Positions 8,842-17,103 of a stretch of DNA of 28,622 nucleotides are shown piece by piece. Below the pieces are notes generated by a model. That model was not told the origin of the DNA and ran no database searches. It worked only from the letters and a program-made list of their open reading frames with translations. The DNA is from UBA3537 sp038106885. Lineage in GTDB: Bacteria > Bacteroidota > Bacteroidia > Flavobacteriales > Flavobacteriaceae. Both the position numbers and the translations under genes were made by a program. Position 1 is the first letter of the stretch; each line of letters starts with the position of its first letter. The DNA is taken from NCBI GenBank assembly GCA_038106885.1, contig JAYNFX010000017.1:1-28622 (forward strand), in the 5' to 3' direction.

Positions 8842-10284
8842 TTAGTAGTAAGTAAACCGGCGTACTTCAGCTAAATATTTGGCAAGACGTATTACTTGAT
8901 GACTATAACCATATTCATTATCGTACCAAACATAAACTATAGCATTTTTCCCATTTTCTCTCACTATTGTCGCTTTACTATCAAATATTGCAGGAGCTGA
9001 ACTACCTATTATGTCACTAGAAACAAGTTCGTCATTAGATTCAAATTTGATTTGCTCAACTAAATTACCTTCAAGAGCATTTTTCTTTATTAAAGCATTT
9101 AAATTTTTAAAATTTGTTTTTTTATTTAATTCTAAATTTAAAATAGCTAAACTTCCATTTGGTACAGGAACTCTTATTGCATTTGAAGTTAATTTATCTT
9201 TTAATTTTGGTAATGTTTTACTCACTGCATTTCCAGCTCCTGTTTCAGTAATTACCATATTTAAACCAGCAGCACGACCTCTTCTATATTTTTTATGTAA
9301 ATTATCAACTAAATTCTGATCATTTGTATAGGAATGGATTGTTTCTAAATGGCCATGGTTAATTTGAAGATTTTCGTCAATTACTTTTAGCACAGGTGCA
9401 ATGGCATTTGTTGTACATGAGGCAGCAGAAAAAATGATATGTTTTTTAGGGTCAAAAATTTTGTGATTAACGCCATAAACAATATTTGGTATGCCACTTC
9501 CTGGAGCAGTCAAAAGAACCTTATCAACTCCATTTGATTTTAAATGTCGTTTCAATTCTTTTTCAGTTCTAAATGCCCCAGTATTATCAATTAATAAAGC
9601 ATTTTTAATTCCATGAGTTAAATAATCAGTACTTTCTGGAGCATCACTAGATATTAGATATACTGTGGTACCATTTATGACTAAAGCTTGTTTTTTTGCA
9701 TCAACCTCTACAGTTCCACTAAATTCGCCATGAATAGAATCATTCAATAATAAACTTGCTCTCTTTCGTAAAATGTCTTCGTTAATTATACCTCTAGTTA
9801 CTATTGCTCTTAAGCGTAATTGACTTCCTCTACCATTTTTTAACATTAATTCTCTAGCAATCAATCTTCCGATTCTACCAAATCCATATAAAACTACATC
9901 TTTTGGCTTTATAGGTTTTTGCTTTTTATGTTCTTTTAATTTTTTTGAAATGAATGTAAAAATATCATTGTGATCGGGATTTATTTTATGAAATTCAAAT
10001 GAAAGTTTCCCAATATCAATCTTAGATGGTGAAAGACTCAGCTTTTTTATTGATTTGGCAACTTCTACAGTATCAAAAATAGAAATAGGTTTGTTTACAA
10101 AATTACTTGAGTATTGATGTAATTTTAGTATTTCATCAACATTTTTATCAATTAAAGCATTTCTGAATATGACTAATTCAATAGCTTCATCATACCAAAG
10201 GTCATTAATTGTTTTAATAAGCTCGATAGCTGCCTTTCTGTAGTTTGTTTGAAATGAAATTTCATTTTCGTAGGATTCAACCAT
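8842..10284 (-). CDS. gap: Glyceraldehyde-3-phosphate dehydrogenase, long form with N-terminal extension
   Basis: GAPDH interconverts glyceraldehyde 3-phosphate and 1,3-bisphosphoglycerate. This 480-residue form is about 140 residues longer than the usual enzyme; the extra part is a helical N-terminal region (about 1-125) of unknown role. The dinucleotide loop GFGRIGR is at 134-140, the catalytic cysteine is Cys290 in SAASCTTNAIAP, and the catalytic histidine is His317 in HSYTNDQ. WYDNEYGYS is at 453-461. The position after beta-2 that carries Asp in NAD-specific enzymes (AIND) reads AIVTRG (160-165), so NADP or dual use is possible. Long GAPDHs of this type are known in Bacteroidota. It has its own promoter box upstream. 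Confidence 0.93.
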   Translation of the reverse strand: MVESYENEISFQTNYRKAAIELIKTINDLWYDEAIELVIFRNALIDKNVDEILKLHQYSSNFVNKPISIFDTVEVAKSIKKLSLSPSKIDIGKLSFEFHKINPDHNDIFTFISKKLKEHKKQKPIKPKDVVLYGFGRIGRLIARELMLKNGRGSQLRLRAIVTRGIINEDILRKRASLLLNDSIHGEFSGTVEVDAKKQALVINGTTVYLISSDAPESTDYLTHGIKNALLIDNTGAFRTEKELKRHLKSNGVDKVLLTAPGSGIPNIVYGVNHKIFDPKKHIIFSAASCTTNAIAPVLKVIDENLQINHGHLETIHSYTNDQNLVDNLHKKYRRGRAAGLNMVITETGAGNAVSKTLPKLKDKLTSNAIRVPVPNGSLAILNLELNKKTNFKNLNALIKKNALEGNLVEQIKFESNDELVSSDIIGSSAPAIFDSKATIVRENGKNAIVYVWYDNEYGYSHQVIRLAKYLAEVRRFTYY

Positions 10285-10305
10285 TTAATTTTGTTTATTT
10301 TAAAA

Positions 10306-10313
10306 CAAATGTA
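10306..10313 (-). promoter_or_regulatory. -7 promoter box of gap
   Basis: TACATTTG on the minus strand fits TAnnTTTG, 22 bases before the gap ATG. TTTA lies about 20 bases further upstream as a weak -33 element. The predicted start is near 10300, giving a leader of about 16 bases. Confidence 0.58.
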
Positions 10314-10343
10314 AAACAACTACAACGTTTTCGTAAATTATTT

Positions 10344-10381
10344 AAAAAAAAATCATCCAAAAAAATAGAGGATGATTTTTT
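10344..10381 (-). terminator. Rho-independent terminator of htrA
   Basis: An 11-bp inverted repeat (AAAAATCATCC at 10348-10358, GGATGATTTTT at 10370-10380) closes an A-rich loop. Read on the minus strand the stem is followed by a run of T residues. It lies 22 bases past the htrA stop and separates it from gap. Confidence 0.88.
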
Positions 10382-10402
10382 AATTTGTTCGCAGGGACTA
10401 TC

Positions 10403-11797
10403 TTATCTAAAGCGGTAAACCATTTTCTCACCATTATTTTTTATTATAGAAATTCTGCTTACCCTGTTGGAATTTTTGCTCAATGCTTTATTAACATCTG
10501 TTACAGAATTAACTTTTGTGTCATTTAAAGCAATGATTAAGCTTCCTTTGTCTACTCCATCAGAAATCCATTCTTGTTTATAATAATCTGAGAGTTCTTG
10601 TAGTTCAAGACCATACTCACTTCCTTTATCTTTTAGTTCTTTGTTGTTGAGCTCTTTTAAGGTCCCAATTATTGGAACGTATACAGTTGAAAGCTTTTCT
10701 AACTTAACATTGATATTTTTTATTTCATTTTCTCTTAAAATCTTAACTTCTACAATATCATTGGGGCTCTTTGTATTCAGAAATCCTTTTAAATCTGAAA
10801 ATTTTGAAATTTTTATTCCATCAATACTTTTTATTACATCACCTTTCTTTATGCCTGAACTTTTAGCTCCACTATTTTCTTGTACATCACTTACATAAAA
10901 CCCTTCAGTTTCATTAATTCCTAATTCTTCTGAAGATTTACTATTAAGTTCTGTTCCAATAACCCCCAAAATTCCATTTTGAACATCTCCAAATTCCATT
11001 ATATCTTCAATAACTTTTCGTGCTATATTACTAGGAACAGCAAATGAGTATCCGATGTAAGAACCAGTTTGAGAAGAAATAGCAGTATTAATTCCAATTA
11101 AGTCCCCATAAATATTAACAAGGGCACCTCCTGAATTACCAGGATTTACAGCTGCATCTGTTTGTATAAAAGACTGTGTGTTATTTCCTGACAAGTCCCT
11201 TGATTTTGCACTAATTATACCTGCGGTAACAGTTGAGGTAAGATTGAACGGATTTCCGACTGCTAAAACCCATTCGCCAACCTTTGTTGAATTGCTATCA
11301 CCAAATGTTGCGTAATTTAGCTCTTCGTCAGAATCAACTTTGAGTAAAGCTATGTCTGTTGAAGCATCAGACCCAACAATTTCAGCTTTATAAGTTTTAT
11401 TGTTATTTGTAGTGATTTCAATCGACTCAGCACCATCAATTACATGGTTGTTTGTAATTATATAACCATCAGGTGATATTATTACTCCTGATCCAGTACC
11501 AACTTGGAATCTATTTTGAGATCTGCCAAGGAATAAATCTTCAAAACTAGTATATCCTTTGCTAATTGTAGTGTTCTTCACATGTACAACAGCATGTAGA
11601 GTTTTTTCAGCAGCTACCGAAAAGTCAATATTTGATCCTCCACTTGATTCATTAATATAATTAACAGGAAAAGTATTAGTTTTTGCTATTGAACCACTAT
11701 TTTCATTTGATTCAGTTATAAATAATTCATTGTAAGCTATTAATGCTATTGAAGCACTTAAAGCAGATATAAATAAAAGTGAAATAAATTTTTTCAT
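10403..11797 (-). CDS. DegP/HtrA-type periplasmic serine protease (Do family)
   Basis: A secreted trypsin-fold protease with two PDZ domains that degrades or refolds misfolded envelope proteins. I start it at the ATG at 11797 (464 residues); a TTG three codons upstream is open, but the ATG gives the standard MKKFISLLF signal. A signal peptide or anchor covers residues 1-22. The triad is His118 (TNNHV), Asp148 (STDIALL) and Ser222 (GNSGGALV). PDZ1 spans roughly 265-345 (GVIGTEL...IKKGDVIKSIDG) and PDZ2 roughly 375-464. The short loop before the protease core (EDLFLGRSQNRFQVGTGSG) is typical of Bacteroidota Do proteases. It is divergent from dapF and is closed by its own terminator. Confidence 0.94.
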   Translation of the reverse strand: MKKFISLLFISALSASIALIAYNELFITESNENSGSIAKTNTFPVNYINESSGGSNIDFSVAAEKTLHAVVHVKNTTISKGYTSFEDLFLGRSQNRFQVGTGSGVIISPDGYIITNNHVIDGAESIEITTNNNKTYKAEIVGSDASTDIALLKVDSDEELNYATFGDSNSTKVGEWVLAVGNPFNLTSTVTAGIISAKSRDLSGNNTQSFIQTDAAVNPGNSGGALVNIYGDLIGINTAISSQTGSYIGYSFAVPSNIARKVIEDIMEFGDVQNGILGVIGTELNSKSSEELGINETEGFYVSDVQENSGAKSSGIKKGDVIKSIDGIKISKFSDLKGFLNTKSPNDIVEVKILRENEIKNINVKLEKLSTVYVPIIGTLKELNNKELKDKGSEYGLELQELSDYYKQEWISDGVDKGSLIIALNDTKVNSVTDVNKALSKNSNRVSRISIIKNNGEKMVYRFR

Positions 11798-11828
11798 TTT
11801 TCTCAATTTTAGTTTGAAAATATAACAT

Positions 11829-11836
11829 CAAAAATA
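11829..11836 (-). promoter_or_regulatory. -7 promoter box of htrA
   Basis: TATTTTTG on the minus strand fits TAnnTTTG, 32 bases before the htrA ATG. The region is AT-rich and no clear -33 TTTG is present, so this is a moderate call. Confidence 0.42.
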
Positions 11837-11904
11837 ATTTTTTATTGAGTGCTATATTTAAAATTAACAAATTTTTTAAAATAATTTATGCTTTTAAATA
11901 TTTA

Positions 11905-11912
11905 TATATTTG
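11905..11912 (+). promoter_or_regulatory. -7 promoter box of dapF, predicting a near-leaderless mRNA
   Basis: TATATTTG matches TAnnTTTG and is followed by CA, as at two other promoters here. The last G is only six bases before the dapF ATG at 11919, so transcription should start at or within a few bases of the start codon. Confidence 0.6.
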
Positions 11913-11918
11913 CAAAAT

Positions 11919-12704
11919 ATGTCAACTAAATTTTATAAATACCAAGCAACGGGCAACGACTTTATTTTAATTGATAATCGTTTAAAAACTTTCGACAAAA
12001 ATGATACCAAACTTATATCTAGGTTATGTAATCGCAATTTTGGTATTGGAGCCGATGGTTTAATTTTAGTTGAGGAAGAAAAAGAATTTGATTTCCGTAT
12101 GGTTTATTTTAACTCTGATGGAAAGCAAAGTTCAATGTGTGGAAATGGAGGAAGATCTATAGTTTCTTTTGCTAAGCGATTAGACATTATTCAAAATACT
12201 GCAACTTTTGTGGCAATAGATGGAATTCACCAAGCTTTTATTGAAGATGATTTTATTAAATTAAAAATGAATGATGTTGATGAAATAAAAATTAATAACG
12301 GTGATTACATTTTAGATACAGGTTCTCCACATTTTGTTAGTTTAAGGAAAAATGTTTCAGACCTTGATGTGAAAAAGCAGGGCTCTGCAATTAGAAATAT
12401 GGATATTTTTAAAAAAAAGGGGATAAATGTAAACTTTGTTGAACATGTTGGAGACAACACTTTTTTTGTAAGAACATATGAACGGGGAGTAGAATCAGAA
12501 ACACTATCTTGTGGCACAGGAGTTACAGCTGTAGCCATTGCTATGCATTTATCAGGTAAAACATCTGGAAATAAAATTAGACTAAATACTTTAGGTGGAT
12601 TTCTAGAAGTGCATTTTAATAAAAATGAATCAATTTACACAGATATTTGGCTATGTGGACCTTCTGAATTTATTTTTGAGGGAATTTTAAATTATAATTA
12701 TTAG
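11919..12704 (+). CDS. dapF: Diaminopimelate epimerase
   Basis: DapF converts LL-diaminopimelate to meso-diaminopimelate, used for lysine and for peptidoglycan cross-links. The two catalytic cysteines are Cys74 in MCGNGGR and Cys198 in SCGTGV, in the two symmetric halves. YQATGNDF is at 8-15 and FGIGADG at 41-47. The start is the ATG at 11919 (261 residues), not the open TTG at 11910, because the family begins MxxxFxKYQATGNDF and because the TTG lies inside the -7 box. It is followed after 12 bases by mltG, so the two are probably co-transcribed. Confidence 0.97.
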   Translation: MSTKFYKYQATGNDFILIDNRLKTFDKNDTKLISRLCNRNFGIGADGLILVEEEKEFDFRMVYFNSDGKQSSMCGNGGRSIVSFAKRLDIIQNTATFVAIDGIHQAFIEDDFIKLKMNDVDEIKINNGDYILDTGSPHFVSLRKNVSDLDVKKQGSAIRNMDIFKKKGINVNFVEHVGDNTFFVRTYERGVESETLSCGTGVTAVAIAMHLSGKTSGNKIRLNTLGGFLEVHFNKNESIYTDIWLCGPSEFIFEGILNYNY

Positions 12705-12716
12705 GCTTGAAATAAA

Positions 12717-13760
12717 ATGAATTTCAGAAAATTTGCTTTTATTATTGTAGTTTTTGGTTTAATATGTTTTGCCTATTTCTCTTATTTTGTTTACAACGTA
12801 ATGTTAGTTTCTAACACTGCTTTTGAATCTAAACAGGCTTTTATTTACATCAAATCAAATTCTAAATACGATCAAGTAAGAGAAGATTTATTGCCGTTAA
12901 TTAATGATATTAAAACTTTTGACATTCTTGCAAAGCAAAAAAAATATATTAATAATGTTAAAGCTGGCAGATATATAATTGAAAAGAATATGACTAATAA
13001 TGATATAATCAATACTATTAGGAGTAAAAATATTCCAATTACTGTATCATTTAATAATCAAAATTCATTAGAAAAGTTAGCAAAAAGAATTTCCATGCAA
13101 ATTGAAGCTGATAGTTTGAGTTTAATTAATGCTTTTAGAGATTCTGTTTTTTTAAACTCTAATGGTTTTAACAAAGAAAATATTTTAGCAATGTACCTTC
13201 CCAATAGCTATGATTTTTTTTGGAATACATCTGCTGTAAAGTTTAGGTCTAAGATTCAAAAAGAATATAATAAATTTTGGAATTCAAAAAGAAGAACAAA
13301 AGCTAAAAATCTAGGATTATCACCTGTAGAGGTCTCTATTTTAGCTTCAATTGTTCAAGAGGAATCAAAAGAAATTACTGAGCAGTCAAGAATTGCAGGA
13401 GTGTATATTAATAGATTAAAAAACAATTGGGCTTTACAGGCTGATCCAACTTTGAAATTTGCACATTATAAATCAAATAATTATGAAGGTGACATCATTA
13501 AGCGTGTTTTGAATATTCATAAAAAAATTGATTCTCCATATAATACATATTCCAACAAGGGATTACCACCAGGTCTGATTTCAATGCCAGATTTGAATGT
13601 AATTGATGCTGTATTAAATTATGAAAAACATTCATATTTTTATTTTGCTGCTGATCCTAAAAGACAAGGTTTTCATAATTTTTCAAAATCATTGAAAAAG
13701 CATAATATCAATGCAGCTAGATATCAAAATTACCTTAATCTCAGAGGAATAAAAAAATAA
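12717..13760 (+). CDS. mltG: Endolytic murein transglycosylase MltG (YceG-like)
   Basis: MltG cuts nascent glycan strands in the periplasm and is thought to set their length during elongation. The 347-residue protein has one N-terminal membrane anchor (about residues 8-28), a LysM-like region (about 40-105), and the catalytic YceG domain to the C-terminus. The active-site segment ILASIVQEESKE is at 208-219, where a glutamate (E215 or E216) should be catalytic. The linked motifs RIAGVYINRL (225-234) and LQADPTLKFA (240-249) are present, as are GLPPGLI and the C-terminal YFAAD. It lies 12 bases after dapF, forming a two-gene peptidoglycan operon. Confidence 0.95.
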   Translation: MNFRKFAFIIVVFGLICFAYFSYFVYNVMLVSNTAFESKQAFIYIKSNSKYDQVREDLLPLINDIKTFDILAKQKKYINNVKAGRYIIEKNMTNNDIINTIRSKNIPITVSFNNQNSLEKLAKRISMQIEADSLSLINAFRDSVFLNSNGFNKENILAMYLPNSYDFFWNTSAVKFRSKIQKEYNKFWNSKRRTKAKNLGLSPVEVSILASIVQEESKEITEQSRIAGVYINRLKNNWALQADPTLKFAHYKSNNYEGDIIKRVLNIHKKIDSPYNTYSNKGLPPGLISMPDLNVIDAVLNYEKHSYFYFAADPKRQGFHNFSKSLKKHNINAARYQNYLNLRGIKK

Positions 13761-13797
13761 TTCAAACTACTGATTTACAGCTATTTATAATATGTTG

Positions 13798-13805
13798 TAT
13801 ATTTG
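13798..13805 (+). promoter_or_regulatory. -7 promoter box of the lysozyme-like gene
   Basis: TATATTTG fits TAnnTTTG, with TTTA about 20 bases upstream as a weak -33 part. Start predicted near 13811, giving a leader of about 25 bases before the ATG at 13835. It gives the lysozyme-like gene a promoter separate from dapF-mltG. Confidence 0.6.
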
Positions 13806-13834
13806 CACGGATTTTAACAAAATTTGTAATACAA

Positions 13835-14461
13835 ATGATAGATATGTTGTTTCTTAAAAATCGATCAATTTTGCTTACTTTGATGAGTTTTTTATTACTT
13901 TCATTTTCTCCTTACACTGGTTCTTTCAGTTCAAAAAAGATTATTAATGATACACCATCTTTAAAATCTAATAATTTTGAATACATTAACTATGTAGTTT
14001 TAGACAAGTCATATTTTGGGTTTAAAGAGGCTCTTGCCTTCAAGGAGTCTTGCGGAAAATACAATGCTGTTAATAAATTAGGATATTTAGGTAAATATCA
14101 ATTTGGAGTATCTACTTTAATGCTACTTGGAGTTGACGATTCACAATATTTTTTGTCCAACCCTAAGCTTCAAGAAGAAGTGTTTTTTGCCAATTTAAAA
14201 AGGAATAAATGGGTTTTAAGGCGTGATATATTAAGATTTGAAGGAAAAAAAATTAATGATATTCTTGTAACTGAATCAGGAATTTTAGCTGCAGCTCATC
14301 TTTCAGGCCCTGGTAATGTAAAGAAATATTTAAGAAGCTCAGGTAAACTCAAATTTAAAGATGTCTTTGGCACAAGTATTGAATCATATCTGATAAGTTT
14401 TTCCAAATATGATTTATCTAATATTTTTCCTGAGAGATATCCAAAAATTAATTCTTATTAA
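13835..14461 (+). CDS. Secreted lysozyme-like (transglycosylase-fold) protein
   Basis: A 208-residue exported protein. An N-terminal hydrophobic signal covers about residues 10-28. The core FKESCGKYNAVNKLGYLGKYQFG (interrupted here by position: 69-91) resembles the active-site helix and following strand of lysozyme/SLT-like folds, in which the glutamate (here Glu71) would be the acid; AAHLSGPGNVKKYL near residues 152-165 resembles the later core helix. In databases such flavobacterial proteins are often labelled as peptidoglycan-binding. Activity is inferred only. It lies 74 bases after mltG and its stop codon overlaps that of the convergent methyltransferase gene by four bases. An alternative ATG three codons downstream would not change the picture. 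Confidence 0.7.
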   Translation: MIDMLFLKNRSILLTLMSFLLLSFSPYTGSFSSKKIINDTPSLKSNNFEYINYVVLDKSYFGFKEALAFKESCGKYNAVNKLGYLGKYQFGVSTLMLLGVDDSQYFLSNPKLQEEVFFANLKRNKWVLRRDILRFEGKKINDILVTESGILAAAHLSGPGNVKKYLRSSGKLKFKDVFGTSIESYLISFSKYDLSNIFPERYPKINSY

Positions 14462-15165
14462 ATTGCTTCAATAATAAAAATTGTTGGACGTTTGTTGATT
14501 GATGTCTTTATTTTTTTCCAATCATTTACTGTTTTCATGATAATAGTTTCAGTAGATAAACTCAAATCAGATGCTATACAGACTTTAGTCGTTGATTTTA
14601 AAAATTGGCATAAATCTTTTAATACAGAATCATTTCTGTAAGGAGTTTCAATAAATATTTGAGCCTGTTTTTCGTTTTTTGATCTTTTCTCTAAAAATTT
14701 TATTTTAGATTTTCTTTCAATTTTGTCTATAGGTAAATACCCATTAAAGGCAAAGTTTTGACCATTCATACCTGAACTCATCATAGCAAGCAATATTGAT
14801 GAAGGTCCAACAACAGGAACTATTTTTATTTTTTTCTCATGGGCCAACCTAATTATTTTAGCACCAGGGTCAGCAATTGCTGGACAACCGGCATCTGATA
14901 ATACGCCTACAGGAATACCAGCCATGCAAGGTTCAATATACTTTGGTAAATCTAAATTATCTGTAAATTTATTTAATGTAAATAATTTTAATGATGATTG
15001 TGATTTACTTGGGCAAATAGACTTGATAAATCTTCTAGCTGACTTTTCACTTTCAACAATATAAGTATCAATTTCTTCAATAAGTATTTTTACTGAAATT
15101 GGTAATACTTCTAGCGGAGCAACATCTCCTAGCGTTGTTGGTATTAAATATAAATTTCCTGTCAT
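14458..15165 (-). CDS. SAM-dependent methyltransferase, tetrapyrrole-methylase fold (RsmI-related)
   Basis: A 235-residue protein of the tetrapyrrole methylase (TP_methylase) superfamily, related to RsmI, which 2'-O-methylates C1402 of 16S rRNA. The SAM-binding part is clear: GVLSDAGCPAIADPG at about residues 87-101, and VPVVGPSS near 116-123. However, the N-terminal segment reads PTTLGD rather than GTPIGN, and the RsmI DTRxT motif is replaced by ESEKSARRF. It is also shorter than RsmI (about 285). It therefore looks like a separate subfamily with an unproven substrate. Its ATG overlaps the phosphatase stop codon (TAATG), making it the third gene of the dnaA operon. Confidence 0.85.
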   Translation of the reverse strand: MTGNLYLIPTTLGDVAPLEVLPISVKILIEEIDTYIVESEKSARRFIKSICPSKSQSSLKLFTLNKFTDNLDLPKYIEPCMAGIPVGVLSDAGCPAIADPGAKIIRLAHEKKIKIVPVVGPSSILLAMMSSGMNGQNFAFNGYLPIDKIERKSKIKFLEKRSKNEKQAQIFIETPYRNDSVLKDLCQFLKSTTKVCIASDLSLSTETIIMKTVNDWKKIKTSINKRPTIFIIEAI

Positions 15166-15620
15166 TAAATACTTTGTAACTTTTTAGAGTGGTAATCGCA
15201 AGCATCATTGATAAGTTTGAAAACTTTTTTAAATCCTTCATTTCCACCAAAATAAGGGTCTGGTACTTCACTCAGATTAGAATTAGGGTAATCTAATATT
15301 AGTTTTACTTTATCTATTTCCGATTGATCTTTTGCAAGTTTTACAATGTCATTATAATTTGCAAAATCCATAACAAAAATATAATCAAAAATTTCAAAAT
15401 CATAGCCACTAAAAACACGCGATTTTTGTTCAGAAATATCGATATTGTGTTTTTTTGCAATTTCGATTGATCGTTGATCTGGACTAGATCCAGAGTGAAA
15501 ACTACTTGTTCCAGCCGATTCAACTATAAATTTTTCATCTGATAATTTAGAACTGAGAATACCTTCTGCTAGAGGAGAACGGCAAATATTTCCTAGGCAG
15601 ACCATTAAAATTTTAATCAT
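15165..15620 (-). CDS. Low-molecular-weight protein-tyrosine phosphatase family protein
   Basis: A 151-residue cytoplasmic phosphatase. The P-loop CLGNICRSP occupies residues 8-16, with nucleophile Cys8 and Arg14, and the general acid Asp121 lies in PDPYFGG. All catalytic elements are present, so it should be active. The substrate is unknown; phosphotyrosine proteins, protein arginine phosphate or small phosphates are all possible in this family. It starts nine bases after dnaA and shares a TAATG overlap with the methyltransferase, so all three are probably translated from one mRNA. No tyrosine kinase or capsule gene is adjacent. Confidence 0.92.
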   Translation of the reverse strand: MIKILMVCLGNICRSPLAEGILSSKLSDEKFIVESAGTSSFHSGSSPDQRSIEIAKKHNIDISEQKSRVFSGYDFEIFDYIFVMDFANYNDIVKLAKDQSEIDKVKLILDYPNSNLSEVPDPYFGGNEGFKKVFKLINDACDYHSKKLQSI

Positions 15621-15629
15621 TAGATTAAA

Positions 15630-17057
15630 TTATACTGATAGTTTTTTTGTTAAATCTTCAACGTATTTTCTGAACTGTTTGTCAGTTGATGATAGATTAT
15701 CTACTGTTTTGCATGCATGCAGAACGGTGGCATGATCGCGTTGACCAATTTGTGAACCGATACTAGCTAAGGAAGCTTTTGTGAATTTTTTAGCAAAAAA
15801 CATTGCTAACTGACGAGCTTGCACAATGTGGCGTTTTCTTGTTTTCGATTGTAGAGTGTCAACATCCATTTGAAAATAATCAGAAACAACTTTTTGGATA
15901 TAATCAATTGATACTTCACGCTTGGTGTTCTTAACAAATTTTTCAACAATTTCTTTTGCTAGACCAAGAGTTATTTCTTTTTTATTGAATGACGACTGTG
16001 CAATTAGAGATATTATTGCTCCCTCAAGCTCTCTGACATTAGTTTTTATATTTTTTGCAATGTATTCCACAACTTCATCTGACATTTCAACTCCATCTCT
16101 GTAAAGTTTATTTTTTACAATCGAAACTCTTGTTTCAAAATCTGGTTTTTGAAGTTCAGCTGAAAGCCCCCATTTAAATCTAGATAATAATCGCTGTTCA
16201 ATATCTTGCATGTCAACAGGTGCTTTGTCACTAGTTAAGATCACTTGTTTTCCGTTCTGATGTAAATGGTTAAATATATGGAAGAAGACATCTTGAGTTC
16301 CGGACTTTCCAGAAAGGAATTGAACATCATCAATTATCAATACGTCAATTATTTGATAAAAATGAATAAAATCATTTCTATTGTTCTTTTTTACAGATTC
16401 AATATATTGCTGAGTAAATTTCTCTGCAGAAATGTAAAGAACAGTTTTTTCAGGGTATTTATCTTTAATATCAACTCCTATTGCGTGGGCTAAGTGAGTT
16501 TTACCCAGACCAACTCCACCAAACACTAGTAACGGATTGAATGAAGTGCCACCAGGTTTGTTAGCGACTGCAATTCCAGCATTTCTAGCAAGTCTATTTG
16601 AATCACCTTCTAAAAAATTATCAAATGTATAAGTGGGATTAAGCTGAGATTCAATTTTAACGTTCCTTATCCCAGGAATAATAAATGGGTTTTTTAACTC
16701 AGGATTTTTATTCTTTAAAGGTATGTCTGCCTGTTGTGATTTGATGGCAGATCGATTAATACTTGGAATTTTTTCTGTAAATGGCTGTTTATTTCCATAA
16801 GTATTTTCCATTTTTATTATGTACACAAGTTTTGCTTGGTCACCAAGTTCTTTGGTCAAAGCAACCTTAAGAATTTTTACATAATGTTCTTCAAGCCATT
16901 CATAGAAAAATTTACTTGGAACTTGAATACTTAAAGAGTTTTCGGAAAGCTTAACTGCGATTATTGGTTCGAACCATGTTTTATATGCTTGAGGTTGTAT
17001 ATTGTCTTTTATAAATGACAAACAATCCCTCCAAACTGATTCCGCAGTATTATTCAT
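15630..17057 (-). CDS. dnaA: Chromosomal replication initiator protein DnaA
   Basis: DnaA binds DnaA boxes at the origin and opens the DNA. The 475-residue protein has all four domains: domain I (1-80, VWRDCLSFIKDNI), a variable linker (about 85-140), the AAA+ domain (about 141-340) and the DNA-binding domain (about 375-475). Walker A is GGVGLGKT at 180-187, Walker B is VLIIDD at 239-244, sensor/arginine-finger elements include QRLLSRF at 288-294, and the domain IV signature GQRDHATVLHA is at 438-448. It heads an operon with a phosphatase and a methyltransferase. Upstream is a divergent region with striking inverted repeats that could control it. Confidence 0.98.
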   Translation of the reverse strand: MNNTAESVWRDCLSFIKDNIQPQAYKTWFEPIIAVKLSENSLSIQVPSKFFYEWLEEHYVKILKVALTKELGDQAKLVYIIKMENTYGNKQPFTEKIPSINRSAIKSQQADIPLKNKNPELKNPFIIPGIRNVKIESQLNPTYTFDNFLEGDSNRLARNAGIAVANKPGGTSFNPLLVFGGVGLGKTHLAHAIGVDIKDKYPEKTVLYISAEKFTQQYIESVKKNNRNDFIHFYQIIDVLIIDDVQFLSGKSGTQDVFFHIFNHLHQNGKQVILTSDKAPVDMQDIEQRLLSRFKWGLSAELQKPDFETRVSIVKNKLYRDGVEMSDEVVEYIAKNIKTNVRELEGAIISLIAQSSFNKKEITLGLAKEIVEKFVKNTKREVSIDYIQKVVSDYFQMDVDTLQSKTRKRHIVQARQLAMFFAKKFTKASLASIGSQIGQRDHATVLHACKTVDNLSSTDKQFRKYVEDLTKKLSV

Positions 17058-17103
17058 TATTGGTGTAAAATTTTAGTTAGTTAGTGGTTAAAAATCAATC
17101 ACG

